Source: Rhizophagus clarus
Lineage: Eukaryota; Glomeromycota; Glomeromycetes; Glomerales; Glomeraceae
DNA length: 64,000 nucleotides
Direction of reading: 5' to 3'
Assembly (NCBI GenBank): GCA_015698045.1
Contig: BLAL01000005.1
Coordinates: 496,001 to 560,000 of the forward strand
Part shown: in pieces, positions 1 to 12,667 of the stretch
Position numbering within the stretch: position 1 is the first letter of the stretch
Layout of the letters: each line of letters starts with the position of its first letter
Position numbers and translations under genes: made by a program
The notes under the pieces: model-generated
Seen by the model: only the letters and a program-made list of their open reading frames with translations
What the model was told of the DNA's origin: nothing
Databases searched by the model: none

Positions 1-1545
1 CATTTTTACTTACAAGTTCTACAATTTGATCAACATTCCAAACTTCACCATCTGTAATAAGAAATATGGAAGTTGGCATATCATCTCTTGAATTTTCAAA
101 TACCCATTCTAATGCACTATAAATTTCTGTTCCTCCATAATTTGAAGTCATTGTTTGAGCAAGATTAAGAGCCTCTGATAAAGATGTTTCAGAATAAAGT
201 TGACTTTTTGGAAAAAGAGAGTCATAATGAGATCCAAAAGATATTACATTAAAGTAACAATCTTCGGGAAGTGAGCGTAATAATAATTCAAGTGCTTGTG
301 CAGCTTCTTCATAGGTTCAACATCCATTGATTCTGATCTATTTAAAAATTTTATTATTAATCGATCAAAAAGTATCACACTTAGTCGAATTATAACGTAC
401 CTATCAACAATAAAAACCAGTTCAGATATGACCATATTTAATGAGAATTTTGGAACCAAAGTTAACATAACACAATTAATTTGTGTTTCAGGATTATACT
501 CAACCAAAGCTCTGAAAATTTTAAATATTTTAATTAATTATTAAGACAATAGTTATAAAATGATTACGCAAAATATTTACCTTGGTTGATCAAGGTCCTT
601 ACTCTTCACAACAAGAATAAAATCTTTTTCTAAATAAGTAATTTGTTCAGTCAAAATAATTTTAGAAATTTTAGGATTTTCATCAATATTCATTTCAGTA
701 GAAATTTTATGTGAAGGTGATTCGATATTTTAAATAGTTGATGTCATTCTACAAGTAACAGTAAGATCTAAATAATAATCTGTTTTACTAGAATAAGATA
801 CAACATCAGGATTAAGAATTTTCCCTTCATTTGAGGATGAATATTCTGAAGAACCATATCTTGGAGCGATATTAGTTGGTAGAACAAATCGAATTTTCTC
901 CGATTCAGAATCATGTTTAAGTTCGGTCACATATGTAATCTTAATGACTACGATTTGCCCTGATGTAATATTTCCAACAGAACATTGAAATACATCTTCG
1001 GATTCAGATTCTAACAAATAAACACCATGTCCTTTCTAATCATTTAAGGAAATGAAAGTGAATAATATAAAATAATATTTTGAAATTATTTTAAAAGAAA
1101 TATTACCTGAATTACTTCGGTGTATTCCTTAGCGGCCTCTTTTGCCTCTTTTACAATACCCCTTACTTTTCTTTGTCCATCAATTTCTGCTTCAAATCCG
1201 CAGACTGCTGTGGCTTCATAAATGGGGAACTTGTAGAGCGCTTCAATAGTGTCTTTTTCGATATTTTTGTAATTCTGGCTGATCGTAACTTTTACAATAA
1301 AAAGTAAAAAATCAAATAAAATAAATAATACATAATAATATCGATTTAATGAACCTTCAGCGATCATATCGACGACTAAAAAAAAAAATTTCAGTTAAGG
1401 ATTTAATTAATATCTTTACACACCATTATAATAAAAATTGCAAGTTAACTAACTTGAACTTACTATTAGCTTCAACGACAACATTTTGTAAAGGAATCGG
1501 TTTTATTTCCTGTTCAACAATAAAATAAAGGCCGTAAATCTGCAT
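1..1545 (-). pseudogene. VIT-vWA paralogue A, broken and truncated by the window edge
   Basis: Six exons align with paralogues B and C: 1464-1545 (ATG at 1545), a 21-nt microexon 1355-1375, 1107-1288, 581-1035, 401-511, and 1-337 running off the window. The product would be a VIT domain followed by a von Willebrand A domain. Three lesions are visible. In exon 4 a CAA codon of B and C is TAA, ending the reading frame near 730. In the MIDAS motif the DRSGSM of B and C reads DRSESM. Just after it one base is missing from the A-run after the PM codons (near 310), so the frame changes to an unrelated 20-residue tail. Splice sites remain good, so decay is probably recent. A short N-terminal VIT fragment could still be made. 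Family assignment is by motif; loss of function is inferred. Confidence 0.85.
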
Positions 1546-3683
1546 TTTAGGAAAAAAAAATAAGTGGAATAAAGTGAACTAATTTGTGTGGAAGGTAATT
1601 TATTTCAGTTTTTTAAATGCGCGTACTTCTTGTCGTTATGGTCAACTGTCAATAAACTCCATTTAGGCTATTTTGTATAAGTTGTATTGTTGATTGTAGT
1701 ACCTTATAATCTATTTAAAATTTCAACTTATATAGGAATCGATTGTTTTGTTGACAACGGTATCGTTGTACTGGGGAATGACTCTAATTCAAAATCGGAT
1801 GTAGATATTATAACACTAACTGCTAATGTAAATTGACATATAACGTAATTTATATTAATAATATTTTTAAACCAAATCTATCATTTAAGTATTTAACTAA
1901 AATGATATCGATATATAAAATATTTATTTAAATTTAGTTACAGTAATACTAATAATCTAATATAAAGTCAGTTTTACATTTTTTAAACTTTCAATTTGAA
2001 CATGTGATCAAAAATAATTTTGATTGGTTAAATAGTTACGATATGACGTAGACGCGACTGCAGAGAGGATAAAGCAGTGATTTCGCAAATTATCTTTAAT
2101 ATCATTTAACAGTTAAATTCTGCCACTTCGGGCGCATGATTACTCTCATTTCAAGATATAATATTATAATCGAACATATGGTTATGGGCTTAATAAGACT
2201 ATGTCATTTTTACAATCTCGATACTGTTACTTAAATCTCTTCAAAAGCCTTATCTTTTCAAACCCTGCTGCTAAGTTATTAATGACGTGTCATGATTTAT
2301 TTCCGCATCCTAGTTACTTTTAGAAGAGAGAATTGTTTTTCTAAGCATCTAGACTTATTAAGCCCTGTATCGATTTTATATGTATAAATACCTCTTGATT
2401 CTGCACGATTAAAAATAGAAAATCTCAATTCTGCAAACAAAATTAACTCCTTTTAACCATCCATCTTGCTGTTGTGTTGTCTCGAAAACGATCCCCTTTA
2501 ATAACAAAATCCTCACGCACAATGTTGGGAAAAGAGGTCAATTTGCATCTATAATTTCTCCAATTTCATAAAACACATTTTTTTTTTTTGGCCGTAACTA
2601 AAATATTAAGACCAATTCTAAATTTTAATCCGCCTTATTTACTAACTGAATTTTGATATTACACTGCAGGATGATAATAATTGATTAGTACAGTTCTCTT
2701 GGTGAATTTTATTGGACATGTATTTTTTATAATATACGAAATAAAAGAGGAATTGATATATGTATTTGATAAAGAATTACTAAAATACATAAATATGAAT
2801 TTCATTCATACATTAACTGCAACTTGTGATAATTTTTTCGTCAAACAAAAAAGTATAGGCAAAGTTGTTTCAAGCAATGTGTGATTCTGTGCCTCTGAAA
2901 ACACATTACTATGCAAACGAAAACAAGAGTGTGTATACGAAACAAAATTGACTATATCATATCCAGTTTAGTTTTGTTTATATTGAATTTTTGGACTATG
3001 GAATTTCGTGAACTTTTATGTGAAAACAAATTATCCATAAATAATAAATTAAGTGGCATTTTTGAAATTTTATTAGGCAGCCTTTCACATTTTCTTCCTA
3101 GATAGCCGCAGAAAAATAACATCGCAAATTCCTATTGGGAATTCCCTTCAGGAATTTGTACTACGTGCGCGCGGTCTCACTATATGTCGAACACCCAAGA
3201 TCACAGTCTCGTTGAATAATTAACATTATCCAGGTTCGGGTGAATAATCATTCCGAATACTATATTTAATCTGTGACTTAAAAATTATTCTTTAGGTGAT
3301 ACGACCATATTTTTTTTGCAGCAGAGATTGTTGAATCAAAATACTGTCAAGACGTCCCAAGTCTACTTACTTCTGATAATTGATAAGGCATTCTTTGATA
3401 AAATAATTAAGGGAGGAATCGTTATTTATTGGGAGAATAGCAGGAATAAAAAATTCTTGGTTAACATGAAGCTCCGTAAATATCTAAATCTCGAATATTT
3501 CACTATAGTATACACTGTGATATTGTTTTCCACATCCAATACAAAGATTTTCTCTAAAAAGTATACATAACCAATTCTTCTTCCGGAATCAGTAGATCTT
3601 TAGATCTTTACTGCAAAGAAACTTCGAGAGGAGGAAGTCGATAAGCTCAATAGAGCGATGATAAGTTCACGAGGAGCAACGAA
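1546..3683. other. intergenic, no convincing gene
   Basis: AT-rich spacer upstream of paralogue A. It holds poly-A/T runs and short AT-biased open frames without family motifs (for example 2681-2884). A frame at 3316-3570 follows a TTTTTTTGCAG acceptor-like site but has no recognisable domain. Confidence 0.5.
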
Positions 3684-3821
3684 ATGGCTCATAAAATAAT
3701 AATCACTCAACATAAGTGTAAAAGATTTTACACTTACCCATCATTAGCAAAGAAAACGAAAAAGGCTGCGAAAAAGGTTGATAAATATATTGAAGACATC
3801 ATAAATCAAATCAATAAATAA
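3684..3821 (+). CDS. small Lys-rich ORF or terminal exon remnant
   Basis: A 45-residue ATG-to-TAA frame ends in a lysine-rich amphipathic stretch (KKTKKAAKKVDKYIEDI). A second coding-like stretch in another frame (about 3618-3697, KLREEEVDKLNRAM) lies directly upstream, so these may be two exons or decayed fragments of one coiled-coil gene. The Tc1 element begins 25 bases after the stop. I do not recognise the family. Codon choice looks more gene-like than the flanks, but expression is unproven. Confidence 0.25.
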   Translation: MAHKIIITQHKCKRFYTYPSLAKKTKKAAKKVDKYIEDIINQINK

Positions 3822-4230
3822 GTAAATAATAAAAAACTTACATGTACAGTGGGATATCAAAAATCACTGGACAGTTTTTTTTCAGAATTGCATAACTGCA
3901 TTTTCTCAGCATCCAGTGATCATTAAACAATGAACCAAAGCTTGTTAGAATCACCATAACAAGATGCATTGAATGGTATTATCTGTGTATCTCTAGCATT
4001 AATAGGTAATTAGTTATTGTCAAGTATTTATAAAAAGTAAAATAGGAATAACTTTTCATCCTCTAATGCTAAAAACATAAAAATAATACCATTCGATTTG
4101 TCTTGTTATGGCGAATCCAACAAGATATGCCTCATCATTCTATGATTAATGGGCAATGAAACGCCTTGATACTTTTATTTTTCATTATTAAAAAAATTTT
4201 CAAAAATCATGATTTTAAAATAAACTTTAA

Positions 4231-5145
4231 ATGGAGTTTAAATGTCACCCGGTGATCATACAAAGATGAACAAAAGCTCATTAGATTCGTCTCATTGAGA
4301 TGCATTGAATGGTGGTATTTATATATTTCTAGCATTAATAGATAGTTAATTATGATCAATTCTCTCTAAATTAAAAAATGGTGATAACTTTTTATCTATT
4401 GATGCTAGAGATATAAAATACTGCCATTTAATGTGTCTCATTATGATAAATATAATGAGCTTTTTTTGTTTTTATATTACCACCAGACAAGTAAACGCCT
4501 TGATGTTTCTACATGTCAATATTAAAAAAATTGTTAAAAAAATACAATTTTAGAATAAACTTTAAATGGAGTTTAAATGTCACCCGGTGATCATACAAAG
4601 ATGATCAAAGGCTCATTAGATTCGTCTCATTGAGGTGCATTGAATGGTGGTATTTTTATATTTCTAGCATTAATAGATAGTTAATTATGATCAATAATCT
4701 CTAAATTAAAAAATGGTTATAACGTTTTATCTATTGATGCTAGAGATAAAAAATACTGCCATTTAATGTGTCTCATTATGATAAATATAATGAGCTTTTT
4801 TTGTTTTTATATTACCACCAGACAAGTAAACGCCTTGATGTTTCTACATGTTAATATTAAAAAAATTGTTAAAAAAATATAATTTTAAAATAAACTTTAA
4901 ATGGAGTTTAAATGTCACCCAGTGATCATACAAAGATAATCAAAGGCTCATTAGATTCGTCTCATTGAGATGCATCGAATGGTAGTATTTATATATCTTT
5001 AACATATATAGGCAATAAGTTATGACAAATATTCTCTAAATGATAAAGTGCAAATAACTTTTTACCTACTAATGTTAGTATTATAAAAAATACTGTCATT
5101 TAATGCATTTCATTTTGATAAATATAATGAGCTTTTTTTATCTTT
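4231..5145 (+). repeat. three tandem 335-bp subterminal blocks of the Tc1 element
   Basis: Blocks start at 4231, 4566 and 4901 with the same phrase (ATGGAGTTTAAATGTCACCC or one-base variants), an exact 335-bp period; the third is cut off near 5145. Each contains TGTCACCC, GATGCTAGAGAT-like and ATAATGAGCTTTTTT motifs. One inverted equivalent lies in the right arm at about 6780-7020. Subterminal repeats of this sort are often transposase-binding sites; that role is inferred. Confidence 0.8.
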
Positions 5146-5159
5146 ATTTAATATACTGT

Positions 5160-5310
5160 ATTCTAAATATTCAAAGCCAAATGCATAAAGCCAAATATGC
5201 TAAGCAAATATACTAAGCCAAATAACTAAGCCTTATGTGTTAACCCAATATGCTAAGCCAAATACTAAGCAAATATGATGCAAAGCAAGTCAAGTATATT
5301 AAGCCAAAAA
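5160..5310 (+). repeat. short imperfect minisatellite based on CTAAGCCAAATA
   Basis: About ten imperfect copies of a 10-19 nt phrase (AAGCCAAATA, GCTAAGCCAAA, CTAAGCAAATA) occur between the left arm and the transposase frame. Confidence 0.6.
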
Positions 5311-5486
5311 TTAAAAAAATATATAAACATTAAAATTTTTACCAATTTGTATTTATAATAATATTTATTTTTTATAAATATTTTTTTTTAAAAAAATTTC
5401 TTTACTATTAAAAAAGTCTTTAAAATTATATAGTTTCTTCTTTTCCTTAATATTATAAATTATAAAAAAAATAATAAATTATTTAA

Positions 5487-6521
5487 ATGGCTGCTACCCA
5501 ACGTAAAGAACTTACAGAATTCCAGCGTGGTGAAATAATAGGTGCTTGGAAATGTGATTTTAGCATAAGAAAAATAAGTGAAATATTAAAACATTCAAAA
5601 AGTACAGTTCATGAAGTTATTGCTGCATATAAAGAAGGATTTGAAACACTACCTTCACGAAGTGGTAGACCACCTATTATAACAGAAAGAGATGGCCGCC
5701 ATTTAATGCAAACTCTTAATAACAACCGAAAAACTACTATTGATGAATTGTGTGAAAACTTTACTACTTCTACTTCAATAGAGGCAAGCCCAATTACTAT
5801 CAAATGATATCTCCATAAAAATAATATTTATGGACAAGTTGAAGCAAAAAAACCCTTTGTAAATGCAGCTAATAAAATGAAAAGATTAAAATGGGCTAAA
5901 CAAAAAGTAAAGTGGATAAATGAATGGGAAAACATTATTTGGAGTGATGAATCTAAATTTGAAGTATTTGGTGGTGATGGAAAAAGATATGTTTGGAGAA
6001 CTCCTCAGGAAAAATATAATCCAAAATGTCTTATTCCTACATTTAAATCAGGTCAAGAAAGTGTAATGATTTGGGGTTGTTTTGTAAAAAATAAATTAGG
6101 TCCATTAGTTAAATTAGAAGGTAAAATAACAGCAAATGTCTATGTAAAAGAAATACTTGAAAAACATTTATTGCCCTTTATAAATAATTTAGAAGATAAA
6201 GAAAATTATATTTTTCAAGAAGATAATGCTCCTATTCATACAGCAAATATAGCAAAAAAGTGGAAAGAAGATAATAATATTGCAAGCTTACCATGGCCTG
6301 CACAAAGTCCAGATTTGAATCCTATAGAAAATCTATGGGATGAATTGGAAAGAAAAGTCAGAAATCATAGACCATTACCAAAAAATCAAGATGATTTATG
6401 GAAGATTTTACAAGAAGAATGGTTAAATCTTGATGAAAAAATATATAAAAATCTTGTAGATAGTATACCACGCCATGTTGCTGCAGTTATTGAAAATAAA
6501 GGTGATCCTACAAAATATTAA
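5487..6521 (+). pseudogene. Tc1 transposase (DD34E), interrupted by one in-frame TGA
   Basis: The N-terminal part (5487-5804) has a helix-turn-helix-like region (EFQRGEIIGAWKCDFSIRKI, then STVHEV) and a GRPP hinge typical of Tc1 transposases. The C-terminal part (5877-6521) has the catalytic triad: D in WSDESKFEVFG, D in FQEDNAPIH, E in SPDLNPIENLWDEL, with 34 residues between the second D and the E (DD34E). Both parts share one frame. They are separated only by TGA at 5805-5807, where the family usually has an arginine, consistent with a CGA-to-TGA change at a CpG. Otherwise the frame is intact for about 344 codons. The element is therefore probably non-autonomous unless the TGA is read through. 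Confidence 0.88.
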
Positions 6522-7402
6522 TAATAAAATAATAAATATTTTTTTTTTATAATTAAAATGTATTTTTTGTCAAAAACTTTAACTACACTTATTTAATTAC
6601 TATTTAATTTTTTTCAATGAGATGAATCTAATGAGCTTTTAATCAACTTTGTATAATCACTGAATAATATTTTAATCCTATTTAAATTAATTCTAAAATT
6701 ACATTTTTTTAATAAATTTTTTTAATATTAACATTTAGAAACATCAAGGCATTTTCTCATCTGGTGGTAATATTAAAACAAAAAAAGCTCATTATATTTA
6801 TCATAATGAGACACATTAAATGGCAGTATTTTAAATCTCTGGCATTAATAGATAAAATGTTATCACCATTTTTTAATTTAGAGATTATTGATCATAATTA
6901 ACTATCTATTAATGCTAGAAATATATAAATACCACCATTCAATGCATCTCAATGAGACGAATCTAATGATCCTTTGATCATCTTTGTATGATCACTGGGT
7001 GACATTTAAACTCCATTTAAAGTTTATTTTAAAATCATGATTTTTGAAAATTTTTTTAATAATGAAAAATAAAAGTATCAAGGCGTTTCATTGCCCATTA
7101 ATCATAGAATGATGAGGCATATCTTGTTAGATTCGCCATAACAAGACAAATCGAATGGTATTATTTTTATGTTTTTAGCATTAGAGACTGAAAAGTTATT
7201 CCTATTTTACTGTTTATAAATACTTGACAATAACTAATTACCTATTAATGCTAGAGATACACAGATAACATCATTCAATGCGCCTTGTTATGGTGATTCT
7301 AACAAGCTTTGGTTCATTGCTTAATGATCACTGGATGCTGAGAAAATGCGGTTAAGCAATTCTGAAAAAAAACTGTCCGGTGATTTTTGATATCCCACTG
7401 TA

Positions 7403-8291
7403 CAATAACATAATAAAATATGTATAAATCGTATGTAAATCTCGAAAATGTCATTACGTTGTATGGCATTCAAGGATACACAATAGCACATTTGCTTGCA
7501 TACGTGTCATACTCATGAAACACAATAAGTTGAATGGGTGATGATTGATGGGGGTTAGATTATATTATCGAAACTACTGCCTGAAAAGTTTTTATTAACC
7601 AAGCTCTATATTGTAAATTTTGACGTTATAGTTAGCCCGAACTACCACGCCACGCTCAACTCAAATCGTTTGTCTTACTGTCTATATGCGGCATGCTGGT
7701 ATTTTTTTATTGTTAGATTTATGTATTATGTTATTGTACAGAATATAATCATATATCATATATAGTATTTCGAAAAAGCTGATTAAGATGTTTTTTAGCC
7801 TTATATGCGTTTAAAAGTTTATGATTGGCAGTTAACATTGGTGAAGTTTTTTTATGATAGATAAATACTTGTCACGAACTGATTTCTGAGGCAGCCTGAT
7901 ACTTTGGTTAATTAATCTTTTGTTATGTATACATTCCGATTGTAAAGCAATTTCTATGGCAGTTCCTACTTCCTACCACATTTAATGGGTGAATCGCATT
8001 TTTACATCAACTAGACATAACATTATAATTCTCATTAACGAACTTTATGTCGTCATTTTTAACAATATTAATTATTGTGAATATAGGATGTTCTTTTTCA
8101 ACGATAATTACAGTATATGAAATCAATTCCAATAAATGTTAATAATTTTTTTTTTTTTATTTGTCAAATTTAATTTATAATTGTAGCATACATATATAAC
8201 GTAACTTAAATGTTAATATGCAAAAATAAAATGTTACAAATAAAATATCCAATATTTAAAAAATACATATTTAATATCGTCCTCATTTACC
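7403..8291. other. intergenic, no gene seen
   Basis: AT-rich spacer between the Tc1 element and the 3' end of paralogue B. I find no open frame with domain signals and no clear repeat. Confidence 0.5.
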
Positions 8292-11200
8292 TTAACTGTT
8301 ATTATTAACCCAATTTTTAATCCATTCTTCAGCTTTTTCAATAATAATTTTTTCTTTCTCATTATTTTCAATCATTTTCTTTAAAACTTTTTCAACTTTT
8401 TCATAACACATTTCACATTCATCTTTAAAATTATTAAACATAATAATTTTCAAATAAGCAATAGCGATACAATTGATTAATATATCCTCAATTTCTTTTT
8501 CACTTGATTCACTTAGTTCTTTTTCAATTTCTTGTTTTAAATTAATAAGATCATTTAAATCATTCTTATAAAAAAATTCGTAAAATGATTTATTTGGTAA
8601 GAATTTACCATTAAATGATTGTAATCTCAAAAATTCAAATAAATTTTCGATCTGTGATTCTTTATGATTAATATTGGAATTTTTAATTACTAGTGATGGT
8701 GATTGTGCTGATGAACCAAATGCAACAGGTGTTTGAGAATTGGAAAGTTGTCCAAATAAACTAGGTTGGCTAGATTGGCCAAATAAGCTAGGCTGGCCAC
8801 CAAAACCAAAACCAGTCTGACTAGTTCGGCTCTGTTGAACGACGGTTTGGCCAAATAAACTGGGTTGGTTAGGTTGACCAAATGAACTAGGCTGATTAGG
8901 TTGGCTCTGTAGGAATGGATTCGGTTGGCTAGATTGGCAAAATAAGCTATGCTGGCCACCAAAACCAAAGCCACCAAAACCAGTCTGACTAGGTTGAACG
9001 ACGGTTTGGCCAAATAAACTGGGTTGGTTAGGTTGACCAAATGAACTAGGCTGATTAGGTTGGCTCTGTAGGAATGGATTCGGTTGGCTAGATTGGCAAA
9101 ATAAGCTAGGCTGGCCACCAAAACCAAAACCAGTCTGACTAGTTCGACTCTGTTGAACGACGGTTTGGCCAAATAAACTGGGTTGGTTAGGTTGACCAAA
9201 TAAACTAGCAGTTTGGCTCTGTGAGAATGAATTCGGCTGGATAGAACATCGTACTTGTTGACATTGTGTACTGCCATAGAAAGAATTAGTACTTTTAAAT
9301 ATACAGAATTACAGATTCGTTGAAAAAAAAAAACAAAATAATAATAATACTAACGTTGCCAACGATGATAAATTAGATAAATTACGTACAGCTGTAACAG
9401 AAATAATTAATAACATACGAGATGAATTATATAAAATGTCTATATAAATATATTAATAAAAAAAAAAATTTTTTTACATACATCCAAATCCAAATAAATT
9501 AGGATTACCACCAAACTGAGGAACGGTTCTTTTCTGTGAAATTGCTTGAGATTCAGGCGCAATTGTTTCATTGTTTTTTTCATCGATTGCAATAAAACTA
9601 ATATATATATTTATGATATATTATTATTAAACAAATGTGATAAAATTATAATATAGAACTAGTGAAGTTACAGTACCTTGTATATTTCGAAGCTAAATTA
9701 TAAGTCTTACCCAGATTAACTATATGTTTTTTAACAAATGAAGTTGGAATATGTTTATCGGCATTTTTAGGATGTTTATGAATAAATGATTTTTTATCAT
9801 CAAGATCTTGAATAAGTTTCCTTGCTGCTAATCTATGAATTTTAGAACCTTGTAAAGTAATTGGATCCAAAGGAATATCAAGTTTCATAGGACCATCTTG
9901 AGAGGTAGCTTTCAAACTAATAACTTTACATGGCTCAATATTTTTTTCTAAAATACAATAGACAATAAAACGAATTCCAGAATAAATTGGTGGAATAAGA
10001 TATGGAGCTTGTTGAACTTTAATATCAGTAAATATATTAATTGATGGTGGTTGTAGTTCCATATTTTCATCACTCATAAAACTAATGGTAGGTTTATCAA
10101 TTTCCATCGGGGTCACATCTAATTCTTTTTCTTCGAGTGGTTCGACATGATTGGCCCAAGTAATATTATAATCCTTAATTGGTGGTTTTAGTGCATTTTT
10201 TAACATTCCAATAATTTTCTTATCTATTCTTTCATTATTTGTTACAAATTGAGCGTATCCTTTACCAGCACGAGCAACAGACTCAACTAAATTATATGAA
10301 ACAGAATCACCTATTCCTAATGAAAAAAATCGTAAATCATCTTTCTTTTTTTCTTCATTTTCACGTACAAGTTCCACAATCTGATCAACATTCCAAACTC
10401 CGCCATCTGTAATAAAAAATACAGATGTTGGCATATCATTTCTTGAATTTTCAAATGTCCATTTTAATGCACTAAACACTTCGGTTCCACCATAATTTGC
10501 AGTCATAATTTGAGCAAGATTAAGAGCTTGAGATAAAGTTGTTTCAGAGTAAAGTTGACTTTTTGGAAATAGAGGATCATGGCGAGTTCCAAAAGATACT
10601 ACATTAAAGTAACAATCTTCAGGAAGCGAATGTAACAATAATTCAAGTGCCTGCGCAGCTTTTTTCATAGGTTCAATTCCCATTGATCCTGATCTAATTC
10701 ATATTATCACAAAAAAAAAAAAAAAAATATTTAGTTGATTAAAATGAAACTTTAATTTTACAGTTATAATTAAATTATATCATACCTATCAACAACAAAA
10801 ATTAGTTCAGACATGGTTGCATTTAATGCAAATGTTGGAACCAAAGTCAACATAACACAATTGGTTTGTGTTTCAGGATTGTACTCAACAAAAGCTCTAA
10901 AAGAAACATATATAAATGAACAATAATTGAAAAAGTAAATGCAAAATTATCAATTAAATTATTTACCGTGGTTGATTAAGGTCTTTACTTTTAACCACAA
11001 GAATAAAATCTTTTTCTAAATAAGTAATTTGTTCGGTTAAAGTAATTTTGGAAATTTTAGGATTTTCATCAATGTTCATTTCAGTAGAAATTTTATGTGA
11101 AGGTGATTCGATATTTTGAATAGTTGAAGTCATTCTACAAGTAACAGTAAGATCTAAATAAAAATCTGCTCTATTAGAATAAGATACAGCATCAGGATTA

Positions 11201-11953
11201 AGTATTTTTCCATCATTTGAAGATGATGAATATTCTGAAGATCCATATCTCGGTGCAATATGAGTTGGAAGAACAAATCGAATTTTTTCCGTTTCAGAAT
11301 CATGTTTAAGCTCAGTAACATAAGTTATCTTTATGACTACAGTTTGTCCGGACGTAATATTTCCAACAGAACATTGAAACACGTTTGCGGATTCGGATTC
11401 TAACAAATAAGCACCATGTCCTTTCTATTCAATTCAAGGAAGGAAATTAATTATTTACATATAGAAAAAATAACATTGAAGATTGCTTAAAATATTTCAC
11501 CTGAACTGCTTCAGTATATTCCTTAGCGGCCTCTTTTGATTCTTTTACGATACCCTTTATTTTTCTTTGTCCATCGATTTCTGCTTCGAATCCGCAGACT
11601 GCTGCGGCTTCATAAATAGGAAACTTATAGAACGCTTCGATAGTATTTTTTTCAAAATTTTTATAAGTTTGACTGATCGTAACTGTTATAAAAAAAAATA
11701 AATAAAATATAATAAAAATAATTAAACTACAAAAAATTATGAGTGATCGTATTTTATAATTTAATCAAGGAACGAACCTTCAGCGATCATATCAACGACT
11801 AAAAAAACATATAATTTGGGATTAATTAGAATATCAATTTAGGAAAATAAATATTTTAGAATCAAAATATTTACCGTTAGCTTCTACGACAACATTTCGT
11901 AAAGGAATTGGTTTTACTCCGTATTCGATAAAGCAAAGACCGTAAATTTGCAT
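8292..11953 (-). CDS. VIT-vWA protein, paralogue B, with FG-repeat linker
   Basis: Exons on the minus strand: 11875-11953 (start MQIYGLCF), 21-nt 11778-11798, 11501-11682, 10967-11424, 10786-10896, 9677-10693, about 9482-9597, and a last exon from about 9270 or 9256 down to the TAA at 8292. Phases agree through the first seven. The N-terminus is a VIT domain (about residues 5-135). A vWA domain follows with an intact MIDAS (DRSGSMG, then YGGTE and TDGGVWN). After a conserved basic segment (ASKYTR) comes an FG-rich linker (SLFGQ, SSFGQ, GFGFGG) and a C-terminal helical domain (LQSFNGKFLPNKSF to EWIKNWV) resembling the C-terminus of PARP4/VWA5-like proteins. The family is usually intracellular; partners here are unknown. 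The intron before the last exon is the weak point: GTATGT or the GTAAAA four bases later as donor, CAG at 9271 or CAAG near 9257 as acceptor. Confidence 0.82.
8745..9235 (-). repeat. in-gene tandem repeats encoding FG-type motifs
   Basis: Roughly three copies of a 160-170 bp unit inside the last exon of paralogue B. In the frame that continues into the C-terminal domain they encode Gln/Asn/Pro/Ser-rich spacers with SLFGQ, SSFGQ and GFGFGG cores. A second open frame over the same DNA (8690-9277) is Leu/Val-rich and stops before the conserved domain, so I treat it as a shadow. Confidence 0.75.
9281..9447 (+). other. coding-like fragment antisense inside the last intron of paralogue B
   Basis: On the plus strand a frame of about 55 codons ends at a TAA (9445-9447) with a charged, helix-like tail (DDKLDKLRTAVTEIINNIRD). 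It has no ATG near its start and opens right after a TAG. Codon use is gene-like. It may be a captured 3' exon fragment or chance; I do not recognise it. Confidence 0.3.
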
Positions 11954-12157
11954 CTTGAAAGATACTAGAATAAACAGATAGTTATGAGGGAAAACATTAA
12001 ATGTTTAATGAATTTTATATTCTTTTTTCGGAATTGTAATTCCTAGTAAAGCTATATCTGGTTGAGAAATGCACTACCTTTTCCTCATTAGTGATCAGCA
12101 AAATTTGTCCGCAGGCACAGTAAATTGCTAATAACAAATTTTTATTCGTTTACTGTA

Positions 12158-12568
12158 CAGTCGCGTCGGAAAGTTTTGTCCGATTGCTTATGTTGCAATG
12201 CTTGTTTTTTTCCATTTTTTTTTGTATTTTTTATGGAAACTTTTCAATTGTTTGTTCTTTTGATGTCATACGATAACATGTATGATCAAATTTATGTAAC
12301 GAGTTCTTGAAATAAGAAAAAAATGTTAGCATATACATTTAAATCGGCTAAAATTTAATAGACTTGCAATTATTGATTTACCAACAAATTTATTTGACAT
12401 AAACCAAGTAAAGAACTAATGTGATGCCTGTAGGCGAACTTAAAGCTGTACTTAAGGAAAATGAAAATTAAATAGTTTTATTTTTGAGATTAGCTATAGA
12501 TTTTTTATTAATGTATAAACTAGTGAAAAGTACATTTTAAAAATTGCCATTACTTTCCGACGCGATTG
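12158..12568. mobile_element. 411-bp Tc1/mariner-like MITE
   Basis: Inverted ends: CAGTCGCGTCGGAAAGT at 12158 and the reverse complement of CAATCGCGTCGGAAAGT ending at 12568. A TA precedes the left end; the right-hand TA has been lost (GA). There is no coding sequence. It lies in the spacer upstream of paralogue B. Confidence 0.6.
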
Positions 12569-12667
12569 GAAGTTTACTAATAAAGAAACGGTAATGTTTA
12601 ATGTTAACTAACTTAGTAATTCGCTCAAATACTTCAATAATTTGAAATAATAAATTTTATATTACTT

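Larger units (their letters stand above)
3847..7400 (+). mobile_element. Tc1/mariner-type transposon with long inverted ends
   Basis: The outer ends match as inverted repeats, beginning CAGTGGGATATCAAAAATCA at 3847 and ending with its near reverse complement at 7400. TA dinucleotides lie directly outside both ends (3845-3846 and 7401-7402), the expected Tc1/mariner target duplication. The inverted arms run for many hundreds of bases, longer than usual for the family. The left arm is expanded by a 335-bp block present three times; the right arm has one copy. A single transposase reading frame (5487-6521) lies inside. The element sits between VIT-vWA paralogues A and B. Confidence 0.9.

Noticed and set aside
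3110-3250. Possible tRNA (GGTTCGGGT resembles a T-loop)
   Set aside because: No acceptor-stem pairing or D-loop could be found around it.
8690-9277. 195-codon ORF antisense-frame alternative in paralogue B
   Set aside because: Same strand but another frame of the FG-encoding tandem repeats; it stops before the conserved C-terminal domain.
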